Shown: positions 27,136 to 35,729 of the stretch, in pieces
Numbering within the stretch: position 1 is the stretch's first letter
Layout: every line of letters begins with the position of its first letter
Source of the DNA: Gp6-AA40 sp035711805
Lineage (GTDB): Bacteria; Acidobacteriota; Vicinamibacteria; Vicinamibacterales; UBA2999
Direction of reading: 5' to 3'
Length of the DNA: 64,000 nucleotides
Assembly (NCBI GenBank): GCA_035711805.1
Contig: DASTBV010000129.1
Coordinates: 62,001-126,000, forward strand
Notes under the pieces: generated by a model
What the model was told of the DNA's origin: nothing
The model's input: only the letters and a program-made list of their open reading frames with translations
Database searches by the model: none
Made by a program: the position numbers and the translations under genes

Positions 27136-28009
27136 GAGGCGGCGGCTCGATGTGGATGATGACGTCCGCCAGCTGAGGGAATTTCGCCATCAGCCTGTCC
27201 TTGACGATGTGTGAGATCGAATGCGCGGACTGCAGCGGCGTCGAGCCGTCGAGCCACAGATGCAGGTCCAGGAACGCGTAGTCCGCGGAGCCGCGCGTCC
27301 GGATCTTCTCGCAGCCGAGCACCTCCGGAACGGACTGAACCACCTCCCGTACGTCCGCTTCGGGAATCACAATGTGATCCGCGAGGATGCCAGACGCTTC
27401 CTGCGCGATGCTCCAGCAGGCGTGGCCGATGAAACCGGCGACGAGCACCGCCGCCAGCGGATCCAGGATCGGGTAGCCCCACCAGACGCCCACCAGCGCG
27501 CCGAGGACGGCAACCGACGTCAGCACGTCCGCCCGCGTGTGTTTGGCGTCCGCGCGCAGGACCTCGCTGTGCAGGCGGCGGCCCTGCCCGAGCTCGTACC
27601 GGACGACGCCGATGTTGATGATCAACGTCACCGTCATCAGCGCGATGCCTTCGGGAAACACACGCGGCGTGCCGCCGTTCATGAGGCGATCGATCGATGC
27701 CGAGACGACCTGTACGAGCACCACGACAAGGAAGATCAGGATGGCGAGCGACGCCATCGTTTCGTATTTACGGTGTCCGTACGGATGATCCGCGTCGGGC
27801 GGCCGGCGCGCCGCCGACACGCCGACGAGCGCGACGACGTTCGACGCAGAATCCGTCAGCGAGTGAAAGCCGTCGGAGAGGATCGAGACCGCGCCGGTCG
27901 CATACCCCAGCGCGATTTTCGCGACGGCGACGCCGAGATTGAGGAAGAGAACGCGCCAGAGGACGCGGGTGACTTCTCGATATCTATCGGTGGTCAATGC
28001 AAAATGCAA
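27110..28009 (-). CDS. Cation diffusion facilitator (CDF) metal transporter
   Basis: Inner-membrane exporter of divalent metal ions such as Zn2+, Fe2+ or Mn2+ in exchange for protons. 299 residues with six membrane helices and a cytosolic C-terminal domain. Metal-site motifs are visible: LSDGFHSLTDS (TM2, HxxxD), DHPYGHRKYE after it and ADAKHTRADVLTS (TM5, HxxxD). The start is TTG at 28009 or 27997; both fall in an A/T-rich iterated repeat, and neither has a clear ribosome site. The C-terminus also ends in a repeat. Confidence 0.88.
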   Translation of the reverse strand: MHFALTTDRYREVTRVLWRVLFLNLGVAVAKIALGYATGAVSILSDGFHSLTDSASNVVALVGVSAARRPPDADHPYGHRKYETMASLAILIFLVVVLVQVVSASIDRLMNGGTPRVFPEGIALMTVTLIINIGVVRYELGQGRRLHSEVLRADAKHTRADVLTSVAVLGALVGVWWGYPILDPLAAVLVAGFIGHACWSIAQEASGILADHIVIPEADVREVVQSVPEVLGCEKIRTRGSADYAFLDLHLWLDGSTPLQSAHSISHIVKDRLMAKFPQLADVIIHIEPPPLRLPGLPE

Positions 28010-28121
28010 AATTCAAAATGCAAACATGACGTTGTACGCAGAAACGGGGTAAGCCATGCCGGGTTCACACCGATGCTGCGAACGCCTTTCAGTTTGCATC
28101 TTGCATTTTGCATTTTGAATT
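27996..28121. repeat. Inverted pair of iterated TGCAAAA/ATTTTGCA repeats
   Basis: Left arm 27996-28024 (AATGCAAAATGCAAAATTC type) and right arm 28092-28121 (TTTGCATCTTGCATTTTGC type) are inverse of each other around a loop of about 67 bases. They are very A/T-rich in a GC-rich chromosome. The left arm supplies the start codon region of the CDF gene. The same motif recurs at 42430. Confidence 0.85.
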
Positions 28122-28138
28122 ACACGCCCGGGGATGCG

Positions 28139-28633
28139 TTAGAAAACCCGGGCGTGCGGAATCGGCCACCAGCGGAGCTGGACCTTGCCGATGATGTATT
28201 TCTTCGGGACGAACTTCCAGTGCCGGCTGTCGGAGCTGTTGTTCCGATGGTCGCCCATCACGAAGTAGTACCCGTCTGGAATCCGTTCCGGCCCCCAGTC
28301 GTCGTGGCTGCGGTATTCCTCCGGGACGAAGTCATCGGGGATGGGCGCGCCGTTGACGTACACCTGGCCGTCGACGATCTGCACCTCGTCGCCTTCTTCG
28401 CCGATCACCCGCTTCACGAACGACTTATCCGGGTTGATGGGGTAGTAGAGCATCACGATGTCGCCGCGCCGCGGCTCGCCCATCCGGTAGACCAGTTTGT
28501 TGACGATCAACCGATCCTGATCCTCGAGCGTCGGCGCCATGCTCTGACCTTCGACGCGGGCCACCTGGAAGCCGAAGGTGACGATCAGCGTCGCGTACAC
28601 AGCCGCCGACGCGAGCGTCTTGAACCACGCCAC
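28139..28633 (-). CDS. lepB: Signal peptidase I
   Basis: Membrane serine protease that removes Sec/Tat signal peptides. One N-terminal membrane helix (AVYATLIVTFGFQVARV) precedes the catalytic boxes: EGQSMAPTL with the nucleophile Ser, and SFVKRVIGEEGD with the general-base Lys; GDHRNNSSDSRHWKFVP is box E. I chose GTG 28633, with AAGGA upstream, giving 164 residues. The same frame stays open to ATG 28942 (267 residues, acidic N-terminal extension), but that would overlap the regulator gene by 106 bases. It follows the LytS/LytTR genes on the same strand. Confidence 0.85.
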   Translation of the reverse strand: MAWFKTLASAAVYATLIVTFGFQVARVEGQSMAPTLEDQDRLIVNKLVYRMGEPRRGDIVMLYYPINPDKSFVKRVIGEEGDEVQIVDGQVYVNGAPIPDDFVPEEYRSHDDWGPERIPDGYYFVMGDHRNNSSDSRHWKFVPKKYIIGKVQLRWWPIPHARVF

Positions 28634-28836
28634 GAGCTCGTCCTTCCAGACGTTCAGCCGGTGAATGACGACGTCGCGCTGGTGATCCAGCTCGGAGCGG
28701 AGGTCGGTTCGGGTCAGAGGCTCCGACGCAGGTACTGCGGGTTCGCCCTCAGTCGCCTCCGCACGCAGCTCGCGTTCGCCGCTGTCGGCCTCCGGCTCGT
28801 CCCGCCGCAGTCCATCGGCGGAGGCGAAGGGCGCTG

Positions 28837-29634
28837 TCAGAGCTTCAGGTATTCCCGCAGCCGTTTCGTCTGTGCGCGGCTGACCGGGATCTCCGTCCCC
28901 TTCGCGTCCTTCATCCGAAGGATGTAATTCCGGCTGAACCAAGGGACGATCTCCTTAATCTTGTTGATGTTGACCAGATGCGACCGGTGCACGCGCCAGA
29001 ACACCTCGGGATCGAGCCGTGCCTGTAAGTCGTCCAGGGTCCTGTAGTTGGACGTTCCCGCCACCTGCCCTGTCACTATGTTAATCGACTCGTCGGCCAG
29101 GGAGGCGAAGATGATTTCTTCCGCCTGAACCAGCATGAACCGTTCCCCGACCTTGATGGCGACCTGGTCCCGGCGCACCTGCCGCCCAGCCATCATTTTG
29201 ACGATCTGTTCGAGTTGATCGTTTAACCCCGCTCCCGCCCCGGCCCCCGGCCGCCCGCCGTCGATGCGCCGCCGGGCCCGGTCCACGGCCTGTTCGAGAC
29301 GTCCCGGTTCGACCGGCTTGAGCAGGTAGTCCACCGCGTTGACCTCGAAGGCCTCGATGGCGTGCTGATCGAACGCCGTGACGAACACCATGGCCGGCGC
29401 CTCGTCGCCGCGGGTCAACAGACGCCTGGCCACCTCGAAGCCCGTCAGTCCCGGCATCTGGACGTCAAGGAAGACGAGGTCGGGCTCGCACTGGTCGACG
29501 GCGGAGAGCGCGTCCAGGCCGTTGCCGGCCTGAGCGACCACTTCGACCTCATCGATACGCTGAAGCTGGTAGCAGAGCTCGTCGCGCGCGAGCTGCTCGT
29601 CGTCGACGACGAGAACCTTAAGCGAGCTGTTCAT
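28837..29634 (-). CDS. LytTR-family response regulator
   Basis: 265 residues: receiver domain (1-125) with DDE cluster, phosphoacceptor Asp57 in LVFLDVQMPG and Lys in YLLKPVEP; a Gly/Ala linker; and a LytTR DNA-binding domain (about 160-265) with FWRVHRSHLVNINKIKEI, the typical recognition segment. It overlaps the kinase gene by 17 bases and is its evident partner. The signal peptidase frame begins near or within its 3' end. Confidence 0.93.
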   Translation of the reverse strand: MNSSLKVLVVDDEQLARDELCYQLQRIDEVEVVAQAGNGLDALSAVDQCEPDLVFLDVQMPGLTGFEVARRLLTRGDEAPAMVFVTAFDQHAIEAFEVNAVDYLLKPVEPGRLEQAVDRARRRIDGGRPGAGAGAGLNDQLEQIVKMMAGRQVRRDQVAIKVGERFMLVQAEEIIFASLADESINIVTGQVAGTSNYRTLDDLQARLDPEVFWRVHRSHLVNINKIKEIVPWFSRNYILRMKDAKGTEIPVSRAQTKRLREYLKL

Positions 29635-30943
29635 GCGCGAATGCCAGCTCCGGCACCTCGATGCGCGCGAGCGTCCCCTTGCCCGGTTCGCTGGAGAGCT
29701 TCAGTTGATATGTGGTGCCGTAGATCACGCGGAGGCGCTCCCGTACGTTCGACAGCCCGATGCCGCTCGACATCGGCTGGTCGAGCGCGTCGGTGAAGAA
29801 TCCCATCCCGTCGTCTTCGACCTCGATCACCGCGCGGCCGTTCTCGCGATGGCTGCGGATGGTGATCGAGCCGGGGCCGACCTTGCGCGAGAAGCCGTGC
29901 TTGATTGAATTCTCCACGAGCGGCTGCAGAATCATGCTCGGCACAATCAGGTCGAGCGTGTCCGGGTCGATGTCCTTGATCACTTTCAGCTTCGGCCCGA
30001 AGCGGATCACTTCGATGTCCAGGTATTCGTCGATCGCCTCGAGCTCTTCGCGCAGCGAGACGAAGTGCTGATGGCTGCGCAGCAGCCGCCGCAGCAGCGC
30101 GGAGAGACGGATGATGAGCGTGCGGGCGGTGTCCGGCTCGGCGCGAATGAGCGATGAGATCGACGTCAGCGTATTGAAGAGAAAGTGCGGGTTGATCTGG
30201 CTCTTCAGCGACTCGATCTTCGCCGCGAGCAGCAGCTTTTCCTGCTCCTGCAGCCGATGCTCGACCCTGGCGCTGTTCCAGATCTTGATCGGTGTAGCGA
30301 CGCAAAGCACCGTGGCCAGTACCACGAGAATCATCATCCACGGCCGCTCGGGCTCGAGCTGCGTGATCGACGACAGGTAGAAGAGCTTGCCGGCGAAGCG
30401 CATGCCGAGCACCTGGCGAAGCATCTCGAGCGAAAACGGAGCGAGGAGCAGGATGATCTGCCACATTGGCTCGAGGTTCCAAATCATCTTGCGCAGATGC
30501 TTCGGCAGATCGAGGAACACGAACGGCGTGAACTGCCAGATGGTTTCCTTCGGGCACGCTTCGCGGAGGCCCCCGCCGGCAAATCCGCAGCCGATGGCGA
30601 ACGGCAGCGCGATGTATTCGTGGTTCAACACGGCCGGGACGCTGACGAGAAGGCCCAGCAGTGCGCCGGTATACGGACCCGCGATCAGGCCGGCCAGGAA
30701 GGCGCCTTCGAGCGTCAGATCGGCGGCGTAGTAGCGCAACTGCACGCGGAAGGCGACGCCGGCGGCGAGCGGGACGCCGAGCGCCGCCATGAACACCAGG
30801 CGATCCACCCATCCGCGGCGCTCGAAAATCAGGATGTGCCGGAAACGGTGGTACCTCGCCAGCATCGTCGCCAGGACGGCCATGACGGCGAGCTTGAAGA
30901 GGATGGTGAGCAGGAATTGCTCGGGCGACAGATCCTGCGGCAC
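29618..30943 (-). CDS. LytS-like sensor histidine kinase
   Basis: 441 residues. Six or more hydrophobic helices in the first 230 residues include a 5TM-LYT-like region (LAGLIAGPYTGALLGLLVSVPAVLN). Then comes the His_kinase domain characteristic of this class: SLKSQINPHFLFNTLTSIS with the phosphoacceptor His, and an HATPase region LQPLVENSIKHGF, DDGMGF, GIGLSNVRERL. Such kinases act with LytTR regulators on cell-envelope or turgor signals. The promoter would lie in or before the palindromic repeat at 30958-31050. Confidence 0.92.
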   Translation of the reverse strand: MPQDLSPEQFLLTILFKLAVMAVLATMLARYHRFRHILIFERRGWVDRLVFMAALGVPLAAGVAFRVQLRYYAADLTLEGAFLAGLIAGPYTGALLGLLVSVPAVLNHEYIALPFAIGCGFAGGGLREACPKETIWQFTPFVFLDLPKHLRKMIWNLEPMWQIILLLAPFSLEMLRQVLGMRFAGKLFYLSSITQLEPERPWMMILVVLATVLCVATPIKIWNSARVEHRLQEQEKLLLAAKIESLKSQINPHFLFNTLTSISSLIRAEPDTARTLIIRLSALLRRLLRSHQHFVSLREELEAIDEYLDIEVIRFGPKLKVIKDIDPDTLDLIVPSMILQPLVENSIKHGFSRKVGPGSITIRSHRENGRAVIEVEDDGMGFFTDALDQPMSSGIGLSNVRERLRVIYGTTYQLKLSSEPGKGTLARIEVPELAFAHEQLA

Positions 30944-30957
30944 AGGGACATTGTAGA

Positions 30958-31050
30958 AGGCCCAAGGCCGAAGGCCTAAGGCCTAAGGGGAGAACGAAGC
31001 CCTGCTGGCTTGACCAGCCCTTAGGCCTTCGGCCTTCGGCCTTAGGCCTT
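30958..31050. repeat. Inverted iterated AAGGCCTAAGG repeat between divergent genes
   Basis: Left arm 30958-30990 reads AAGGCC-x-AAGGCCGAAGGCCTAAGG; right arm 31017-31050 is its inverse (CCTTAGGCCTTCGGCC). The loop is about 26 bases. It lies between the start of the LytS-like gene (minus) and that of nuoI (plus), an odd position for a terminator. Confidence 0.85.
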
Positions 31051-31061
31051 ATGATTGATCC

Positions 31062-31508
31062 ATGATTCGTCCGCTCATTGTCGGCTTCCTGACCACCCTG
31101 CGGCACATGTTCAAGAAGCCGGTCACGGTGAATTATCCATACCAGAAAGTACCCGTCTTCCCGAAGTACCGCGGCAAACAGGTGCTGATGCGGGACGAGA
31201 ACGGGCTCGAGAAGTGCGTCGCCTGCGGCCTCTGCTCGGTTGCGTGTCCTGCCGACGCCATCTACCTCGAGGCGGCCGAGAACGACGGCACGGTGATGGC
31301 CGGGCCGCGCTACGCATCGGTGTATCAGATACACAAGACGCGCTGCATCTTCTGCGGCATGTGCGAGGAAGCCTGCCCGGTGTCGGCGATCTTCATGGGC
31401 AAGGACTACGAGCTGGCCGTCTACAGCAAGGACGATTTCATCTGGGACAAGACCGACCTGCTCGTCAAGCCTTCCGTTGACGCCAAGCTGCCCGCCGTCG
31501 CGGGATGA
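31062..31508 (+). CDS. nuoI: NADH-quinone oxidoreductase subunit I
   Basis: Peripheral Complex I subunit that carries two [4Fe-4S] clusters passing electrons toward quinone. 148 residues with both cluster motifs: CVACGLCSVACP and CIFCGMCEEACP. The N-terminal amphipathic helix (GFLTTLRHMFKKPVTVNYPYQ) fits membrane docking. No other nuo genes are in the window, so this copy is separate from any nuo operon or is a displaced single copy. Its stop overlaps the phosphoesterase start (ATGA). Confidence 0.93.
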   Translation: MIRPLIVGFLTTLRHMFKKPVTVNYPYQKVPVFPKYRGKQVLMRDENGLEKCVACGLCSVACPADAIYLEAAENDGTVMAGPRYASVYQIHKTRCIFCGMCEEACPVSAIFMGKDYELAVYSKDDFIWDKTDLLVKPSVDAKLPAVAG

Positions 31509-32203
31509 CCGTCGGCGCCGTCGCTGACATCCACGGCAACTTCGACGCGCTGACACGCGCGATGGATCGCCATCCCGACGTGCCGCTCTGGATCTGCGTC
31601 GGCGATGTGGCCAGCCGTACTGGGAGCTACCCGGCGCCGCCGCGGCCGTTGTTCTGGATCAAGGGGAACAACGAGGACTTCGAGCGCATCGCGGCATGGG
31701 AGGCCGGTGAGGCGCAGCCGCACAATCTTCACTACATCCGCAACGGCACGGCGGCAGACGTCGGCCCGCTGCGGGTTGCCGGTCTCGGCGGGACGTTTGC
31801 GCCGACGTGGTTCAACTCGACCGTCGCGGAATTGCCCCACGGACGCCGCGACGCGGCCGTCGAGAAGCGCGACGACAAAAGACGGCATTTCGTGCGCGAA
31901 GAAGCCGAGGCGTGCAAACACCTTGCACCAATCGATATCCTGATGACACATGAGGCGGCACGGCCGTTCATCGTCGTGGACGAGCCGTCGCCGGGCAGGA
32001 AGAGCCGGCGGCTCGATGCGGGCAAACCGGCAATCAACGAGGTCCTCGCGGCGCTCAAGCCGCGTCTTCATCTCTGCGGCCACCACCACCGGTTCAGCGC
32101 AACCGTGCGCGAGGGTGTGCCGTCCGTGTGTATTGACCGCGTGAACCGGTCGTACCTGCTGATCGACGCCGGCACACTTGACTACCGCCGCCTCGACCAA
32201 TGA
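31505..32203 (+). CDS. Calcineurin-like metallophosphoesterase
   Basis: 232 residues with the five metal-binding blocks of the family: DIHGN near the start, VGDVA, GNNED, MTHEAA and CGHHHRF. It is likely a cytosolic phosphoesterase with a dinuclear metal centre; the substrate cannot be told. The arrangement resembles the N-terminal catalytic region of lariat-debranching-like enzymes, but that similarity is loose. It overlaps nuoI by 4 bases. Confidence 0.85.
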   Translation: MTVGAVADIHGNFDALTRAMDRHPDVPLWICVGDVASRTGSYPAPPRPLFWIKGNNEDFERIAAWEAGEAQPHNLHYIRNGTAADVGPLRVAGLGGTFAPTWFNSTVAELPHGRRDAAVEKRDDKRRHFVREEAEACKHLAPIDILMTHEAARPFIVVDEPSPGRKSRRLDAGKPAINEVLAALKPRLHLCGHHHRFSATVREGVPSVCIDRVNRSYLLIDAGTLDYRRLDQ

Positions 32204-32250
32204 ATGGTATAGTCCCGAAGCCACTGTCGGCTCGCGTCCCTGGAGCGTGA

Positions 32251-32934
32251 ATGGCGCTGTTCGAGCGAGAAGAGACTGATTTCGGTAGCGACGTTGGAAC
32301 CCGCGCGCTCTCCGTGATCGCCGTTGAAAACCACTTCGTCGAACGCGTCTACGAAAAGCTGGCGAGCGTCTACGACCTGATCTTCGGCCCGACGCTCCAC
32401 CCCGGGCGACTCGTCGCCCGCGACCGGATGGAAATCCGGCCAGGCAGCCACATCCTCGAAGTCGGCGTCGGCACCGGCATCAACGCGTCGCTCTATCCGC
32501 GCAACTGTCACGTGACGGGCATCGACCTCTCGACCTCGATGCTCGACAAGGCGCGGGAGCGGGTTGCGCGCGAGGGCCTGCGCAACGTCCGCCTGATGGA
32601 GATGGATGCCGCGAAGACGACCTTTGCCGACGATACGTTCGACATCGTGTACGCTCCGTACCTGATCAGCGTCGTGCCCGATCCCGTGACGGTCGCCTGC
32701 GAGATGCGGCGCGTCTGCAAGCCGGGCGGCAAGATCGTCATCCTGAATCACTTCCGCAGCGCCAATCCGGTGCTCTCGCGCGTCGAGCGTTCCATTTCGC
32801 CGCTCACCGTCCATATCGGCTTCAAGTCGGATCTCGATCTGCCGGCGTTCCTGGCGCAGGCCGGGCTTCGCCCGGAGTCGATTGAAAAGGTGAACGTGCC
32901 GAAGATCTGGTCGCTGGTCACCTGCGTGAAGTAA
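32251..32934 (+). CDS. Class I SAM-dependent methyltransferase, PmtA-like
   Basis: 227 residues. Motif I is ILEVGVGTGINASLYP, followed by VTGIDLSTSMLDKARERV and the post-I and motif IV region DDTFDIVYAPYLISVVPDP; KPGGKIVILNHF is motif VI-like. The order and the N-terminal YEKLASVYDLIFGPTLHPGR match bacterial phosphatidylethanolamine N-methyltransferases of the PmtA type, so methylation of membrane lipid is the best guess. A TATAGT at 32208-32213 may be its -10 element, but no -35 is well spaced. Confidence 0.78.
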   Translation: MALFEREETDFGSDVGTRALSVIAVENHFVERVYEKLASVYDLIFGPTLHPGRLVARDRMEIRPGSHILEVGVGTGINASLYPRNCHVTGIDLSTSMLDKARERVAREGLRNVRLMEMDAAKTTFADDTFDIVYAPYLISVVPDPVTVACEMRRVCKPGGKIVILNHFRSANPVLSRVERSISPLTVHIGFKSDLDLPAFLAQAGLRPESIEKVNVPKIWSLVTCVK

Positions 32935-33017
32935 GCTCGGACATCTTCTCAACCGAACTCGGCGTCGCGCTCGCTCCCGACCGCGCATACCGCGCGCTCG
33001 TAGCAGTCGACCAGCGC

Positions 33018-33563
33018 GTGAGCGCGTGGCGGATGCTTCGTCGTCCGCTCATCGTCGCTCTCGTGATCGGAACGGCCGTGCCCATCATGGCCGTGCAGCG
33101 AGTCACGCTCGGCCTGCTGGTGTCGTCGGTACTCTCGTTCAGCTTTGTCGTTGCGATTCAGATGGCGGTCGGCGCGGCGATCATCGCGACTGGTAGAGGC
33201 CGACCTTCAGGTCGGCCTTTCGACGCCCGGTCGCTGCGCCCGAGCCTGCCACAGGCGCTCGATCTCTGGTTTGCCGGGCACGTTCCCTACAGCCTCTGGT
33301 TGCTGACCGTTGCCGCCGCGTTTGCCTCGATGCGGGCGGCATCGCTGGACCTGCTGATTGCGCTGGCCGTCCTTCCCGCCATCTGGACCGCAGTCATCGT
33401 TGCCGCGTTCTGCCGCCGCGTCCTCGGCACGAGCCCGGCGGGTGCGCGCTGGCGTGCGGCGGCGCATTTCCTGGCGATCTGGGCGATCGGGTTCGAGCTC
33501 GTCGCCCTGACCGCTGGCGGCTGGTTTCAGGTCTACGGCCCGATCGTGAGGATGTTTCAGTGA
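33018..33563 (+). CDS. Unrecognised integral membrane protein
   Basis: At least 181 residues with four to five hydrophobic helices. GTG 33018 is the first normal start. The frame is open upstream to 32886, and residues encoded from about 32931 (SSDIFSTELGVALAPDRAYRA) look like genuine protein, yet no ATG, GTG or TTG precedes them; CTG codons at 32907 and 32922 are possible. A palindrome of the dispersed type at 33198-33217 lies in frame and encodes GRPSGRP. The stop overlaps the next gene's GTG start. Confidence 0.65.
   Translation: MSAWRMLRRPLIVALVIGTAVPIMAVQRVTLGLLVSSVLSFSFVVAIQMAVGAAIIATGRGRPSGRPFDARSLRPSLPQALDLWFAGHVPYSLWLLTVAAAFASMRAASLDLLIALAVLPAIWTAVIVAAFCRRVLGTSPAGARWRAAAHFLAIWAIGFELVALTAGGWFQVYGPIVRMFQ
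33198..33217. repeat. Short palindrome (element B type) inside a gene
   Basis: GGCCGACC/GGTCGGCC with loop TTCA, within the coding frame of the membrane protein at 33018. Its layout, including the TTCA loop, is that of the TCCGCC-TTCA-GGCGGA elements at gene borders elsewhere in the window. Confidence 0.7.
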
Positions 33564-34486
33564 GCCGGCTGTCGCTGCGTGTAGGATCGGCGGCGCTTCT
33601 GTTCGCAGGGGCGGCGCTCGGCAGCCTGACCGATCGGATCCCGGCGCGTGGGCCGCTCCGCGCCGGCGAGTACCTGGTGCTGTCGGGCGACTTTCACGTG
33701 CACGCTTTTCCCGGCGACGGGGCGCTCGCGCCATGGGTGCTGCGCGACGAAGCGGCCAGGGCGGGACTGGACGTCATCGCGGTGACCAACCACAACCAGT
33801 CGCTCACCGGCCGGCTCGCCGAGTGGGTGAGCCGACGTGGTGACGGTCCGCTGATGCTGGCGGGCCAGGAGATCACCAACCCGCGATACCACATGATTGC
33901 GGCGGGCATCGATCAGGCTGTGAACGCGGACCAGCCCGCCGCGGGCGCGATCGCGGATGTGCAGGCACAGGGCGGCGTCGCGATCGCCGCGCACCCATCG
34001 CGGCGATTCCATGGCTATGACGCCGACGCAACCGTTGCGGCTCTCGACGGCGCCGAGGCGGCACACTCCGGTGTTCACTGGGATGACGCCTTCAAAAGCG
34101 ACCTTGCGGCGTTCTTCGGGAGGGCGCGGCGAGTTAATGCGAATGTCGCCGCGATTGGATCTTCGGATTTCCACGCAATGCCGCCGACGCTCGGCCGGTG
34201 CCGGACGTATCTCTTCGTGACGGAGCGGACGAAAGCCGGCGTCATCGAGGCCATCCGCAGCGGCCGGACGCTTGCGGTGGACGGTGACGGCGGTCTGACC
34301 GGCGATCCATCGCTGATCCGGTTGCTCGGCGATGTCCGCCCGGCCGGGCGATCGGACCCGCATCCGGAGTGGAGACGCTTCTCGGTCGCGCTGACCTGGT
34401 TCGGCGCGCTCGGTCTGGTGATTCTTGGGGGGCACGGTCCGCACTTCTGGCTCCGGAACAAACGGGTGAATCCATGTGTCCATTAG
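33560..34486 (+). CDS. PHP-domain metallohydrolase (CehA/McbA-like)
   Basis: 308 residues. An N-terminal hydrophobic segment is followed by PHP motifs: DFHVHAFPGDG, VTNHNQS, AIAAHPSRRF and GSSDFHAMP, which supply His and Asp ligands for metal ions. A second hydrophobic helix near the C-terminus (ALTWFGALGLVILGG) suggests membrane attachment at both ends. The family hydrolyses phosphoesters or carbamates; the substrate is unknown. GTG start overlaps the previous stop by 4 bases. Confidence 0.78.
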   Translation: MSRLSLRVGSAALLFAGAALGSLTDRIPARGPLRAGEYLVLSGDFHVHAFPGDGALAPWVLRDEAARAGLDVIAVTNHNQSLTGRLAEWVSRRGDGPLMLAGQEITNPRYHMIAAGIDQAVNADQPAAGAIADVQAQGGVAIAAHPSRRFHGYDADATVAALDGAEAAHSGVHWDDAFKSDLAAFFGRARRVNANVAAIGSSDFHAMPPTLGRCRTYLFVTERTKAGVIEAIRSGRTLAVDGDGGLTGDPSLIRLLGDVRPAGRSDPHPEWRRFSVALTWFGALGLVILGGHGPHFWLRNKRVNPCVH

Positions 34487-34489
34487 TGC

Positions 34490-35695
34490 ATGTGCAGACC
34501 TGGGCGAGAGTGCATCGTTGTTGCGGCCCTGGTCGCGGTGTCAGCATGCGCTGTTGACACGCGCGACGTAGAACTCTCGTATCGGCTGCGTCAGGATTGG
34601 TGCGAAGGCTGCTCAGGCTTCGAGCTCAAGTTGGCAAGCGGCGGGCACGTCTGGTTCACTGGCGTGGCCGGATGCGCCGTGCCCGGAACCCATCATTATC
34701 GAGTTCCCGCTTCTGACTTTGACGGGCTCGTGCGGGCGTTTCACCGAGCCGGCTTCTTTCGCATTCCGCGAACTGGACCGATGGTCATTGATGCGGGCGT
34801 CGCGGTCGTGTCTTACCGTGACCGTGAGCGCATCCACGAAGTGGAGGACTGGGCCAGGGACGATCCGGGACTTCGTGCGCTCGAACGGCGTGTGTATGCC
34901 ACTGCGCGCCCCGACCGTTACTTGACGCCCTCATCCGAGTTGTACGAGGAGCTGCTCCGCAGCCGATGGGATGTGAACGCGAAGAACGAAGACGGTTGGA
35001 CGGCGTTGCGCTGTGCCGTATTACGCAATCGCGTTGACGCTGTGCGGACGTTGCTCACGCACGGCGCCCATGTTGCCGATGACGACCTCCTCTACGCGTT
35101 TGGAAGGGATGGTGGAGTTAGAGACGCTGACATCCAGCAGGCGCTTTTTTCCGCGGCTCTCGTGGATCCCGGATCGCCGCTTACCGCAGACATGTTGGTG
35201 ATGTCGTCGGCAGCGAAAGACAGCAGCGCGCTTCGATTTCTGCTCGAGCAGGACGTCGACAGCGATACCGTGGGCCGATCCGACAAGTCAGCATTGATGG
35301 CGGCTATCGATGTGGCCTCACGTCCCAACGCGTTGCTGCTGCTTTCACATGGCGCCGATCCGAATTTGAAAACGGGCAAAAATGGTGAGACGGCGCTGCA
35401 TCACGCGGCCGTAGGCAGGGATACAGACTTCATTGACCTTCTGAGCCGCCATGGCGCGCAGATCGATGCCCGCGATGGGGAAGAGCTGACCCCGCTCATG
35501 TATGCGGCCCGAAGCTGCAGCTACTGGAACATTCGCGCTCTCCTCGAAGCTGGCGCCGATGCCCGCGCGGTTGCCGGCGACGGACGGACAGCGCTCGAAC
35601 TGGCGACGCCAAAGACCACCCCGGTCGTCGGCGGTGAGTTCAGCTACAACCGGAAGAATTGTGAGATGACTCGCGCTCTGCTCGGCGGTAACTAG
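34490..35695 (+). CDS. Lipoprotein-like DUF6438 / ankyrin-repeat protein
   Basis: 401 residues. The N-terminus ends in a lipobox-like VSAC. Residues about 25-140 resemble DUF6438 (EGCSGFELKLASGGHVWF, FRAGFFRIP-like segment). From about 145 there are four to six ankyrin repeats (DGWTALRCAVLRNRVDAVRTLL, GETALHHAAVGRDTDFIDLL, ELTPLMYAARSCSYWNIRALLEAGADARA). Base composition is visibly less GC-rich than in its neighbours, which may point to later acquisition. It begins 3 bases after the PHP gene. Confidence 0.75.
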   Translation: MCRPGRECIVVAALVAVSACAVDTRDVELSYRLRQDWCEGCSGFELKLASGGHVWFTGVAGCAVPGTHHYRVPASDFDGLVRAFHRAGFFRIPRTGPMVIDAGVAVVSYRDRERIHEVEDWARDDPGLRALERRVYATARPDRYLTPSSELYEELLRSRWDVNAKNEDGWTALRCAVLRNRVDAVRTLLTHGAHVADDDLLYAFGRDGGVRDADIQQALFSAALVDPGSPLTADMLVMSSAAKDSSALRFLLEQDVDSDTVGRSDKSALMAAIDVASRPNALLLLSHGADPNLKTGKNGETALHHAAVGRDTDFIDLLSRHGAQIDARDGEELTPLMYAARSCSYWNIRALLEAGADARAVAGDGRTALELATPKTTPVVGGEFSYNRKNCEMTRALLGGN

Positions 35696-35703
35696 TGCAG
35701 CAG

Positions 35704-35721
35704 GTCCGCCTGAAGGCGGAC
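35704..35721. repeat. Short palindrome, element B
   Basis: GTCCGCC-TGAA-GGCGGAC followed by ACTAC. It lies 8 bases after the ankyrin gene and 9 bases before the convergent DinB gene end, consistent with a shared terminator hairpin, though without a T-tract. Confidence 0.8.
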
Positions 35722-35729
35722 ACTACGTA

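Noticed and set aside
32178..32213. TTGACT ... TATAGT as a full sigma-70 promoter
   Set aside because: The spacer is 24 bases, too long for a normal promoter; only the -10 is worth noting.
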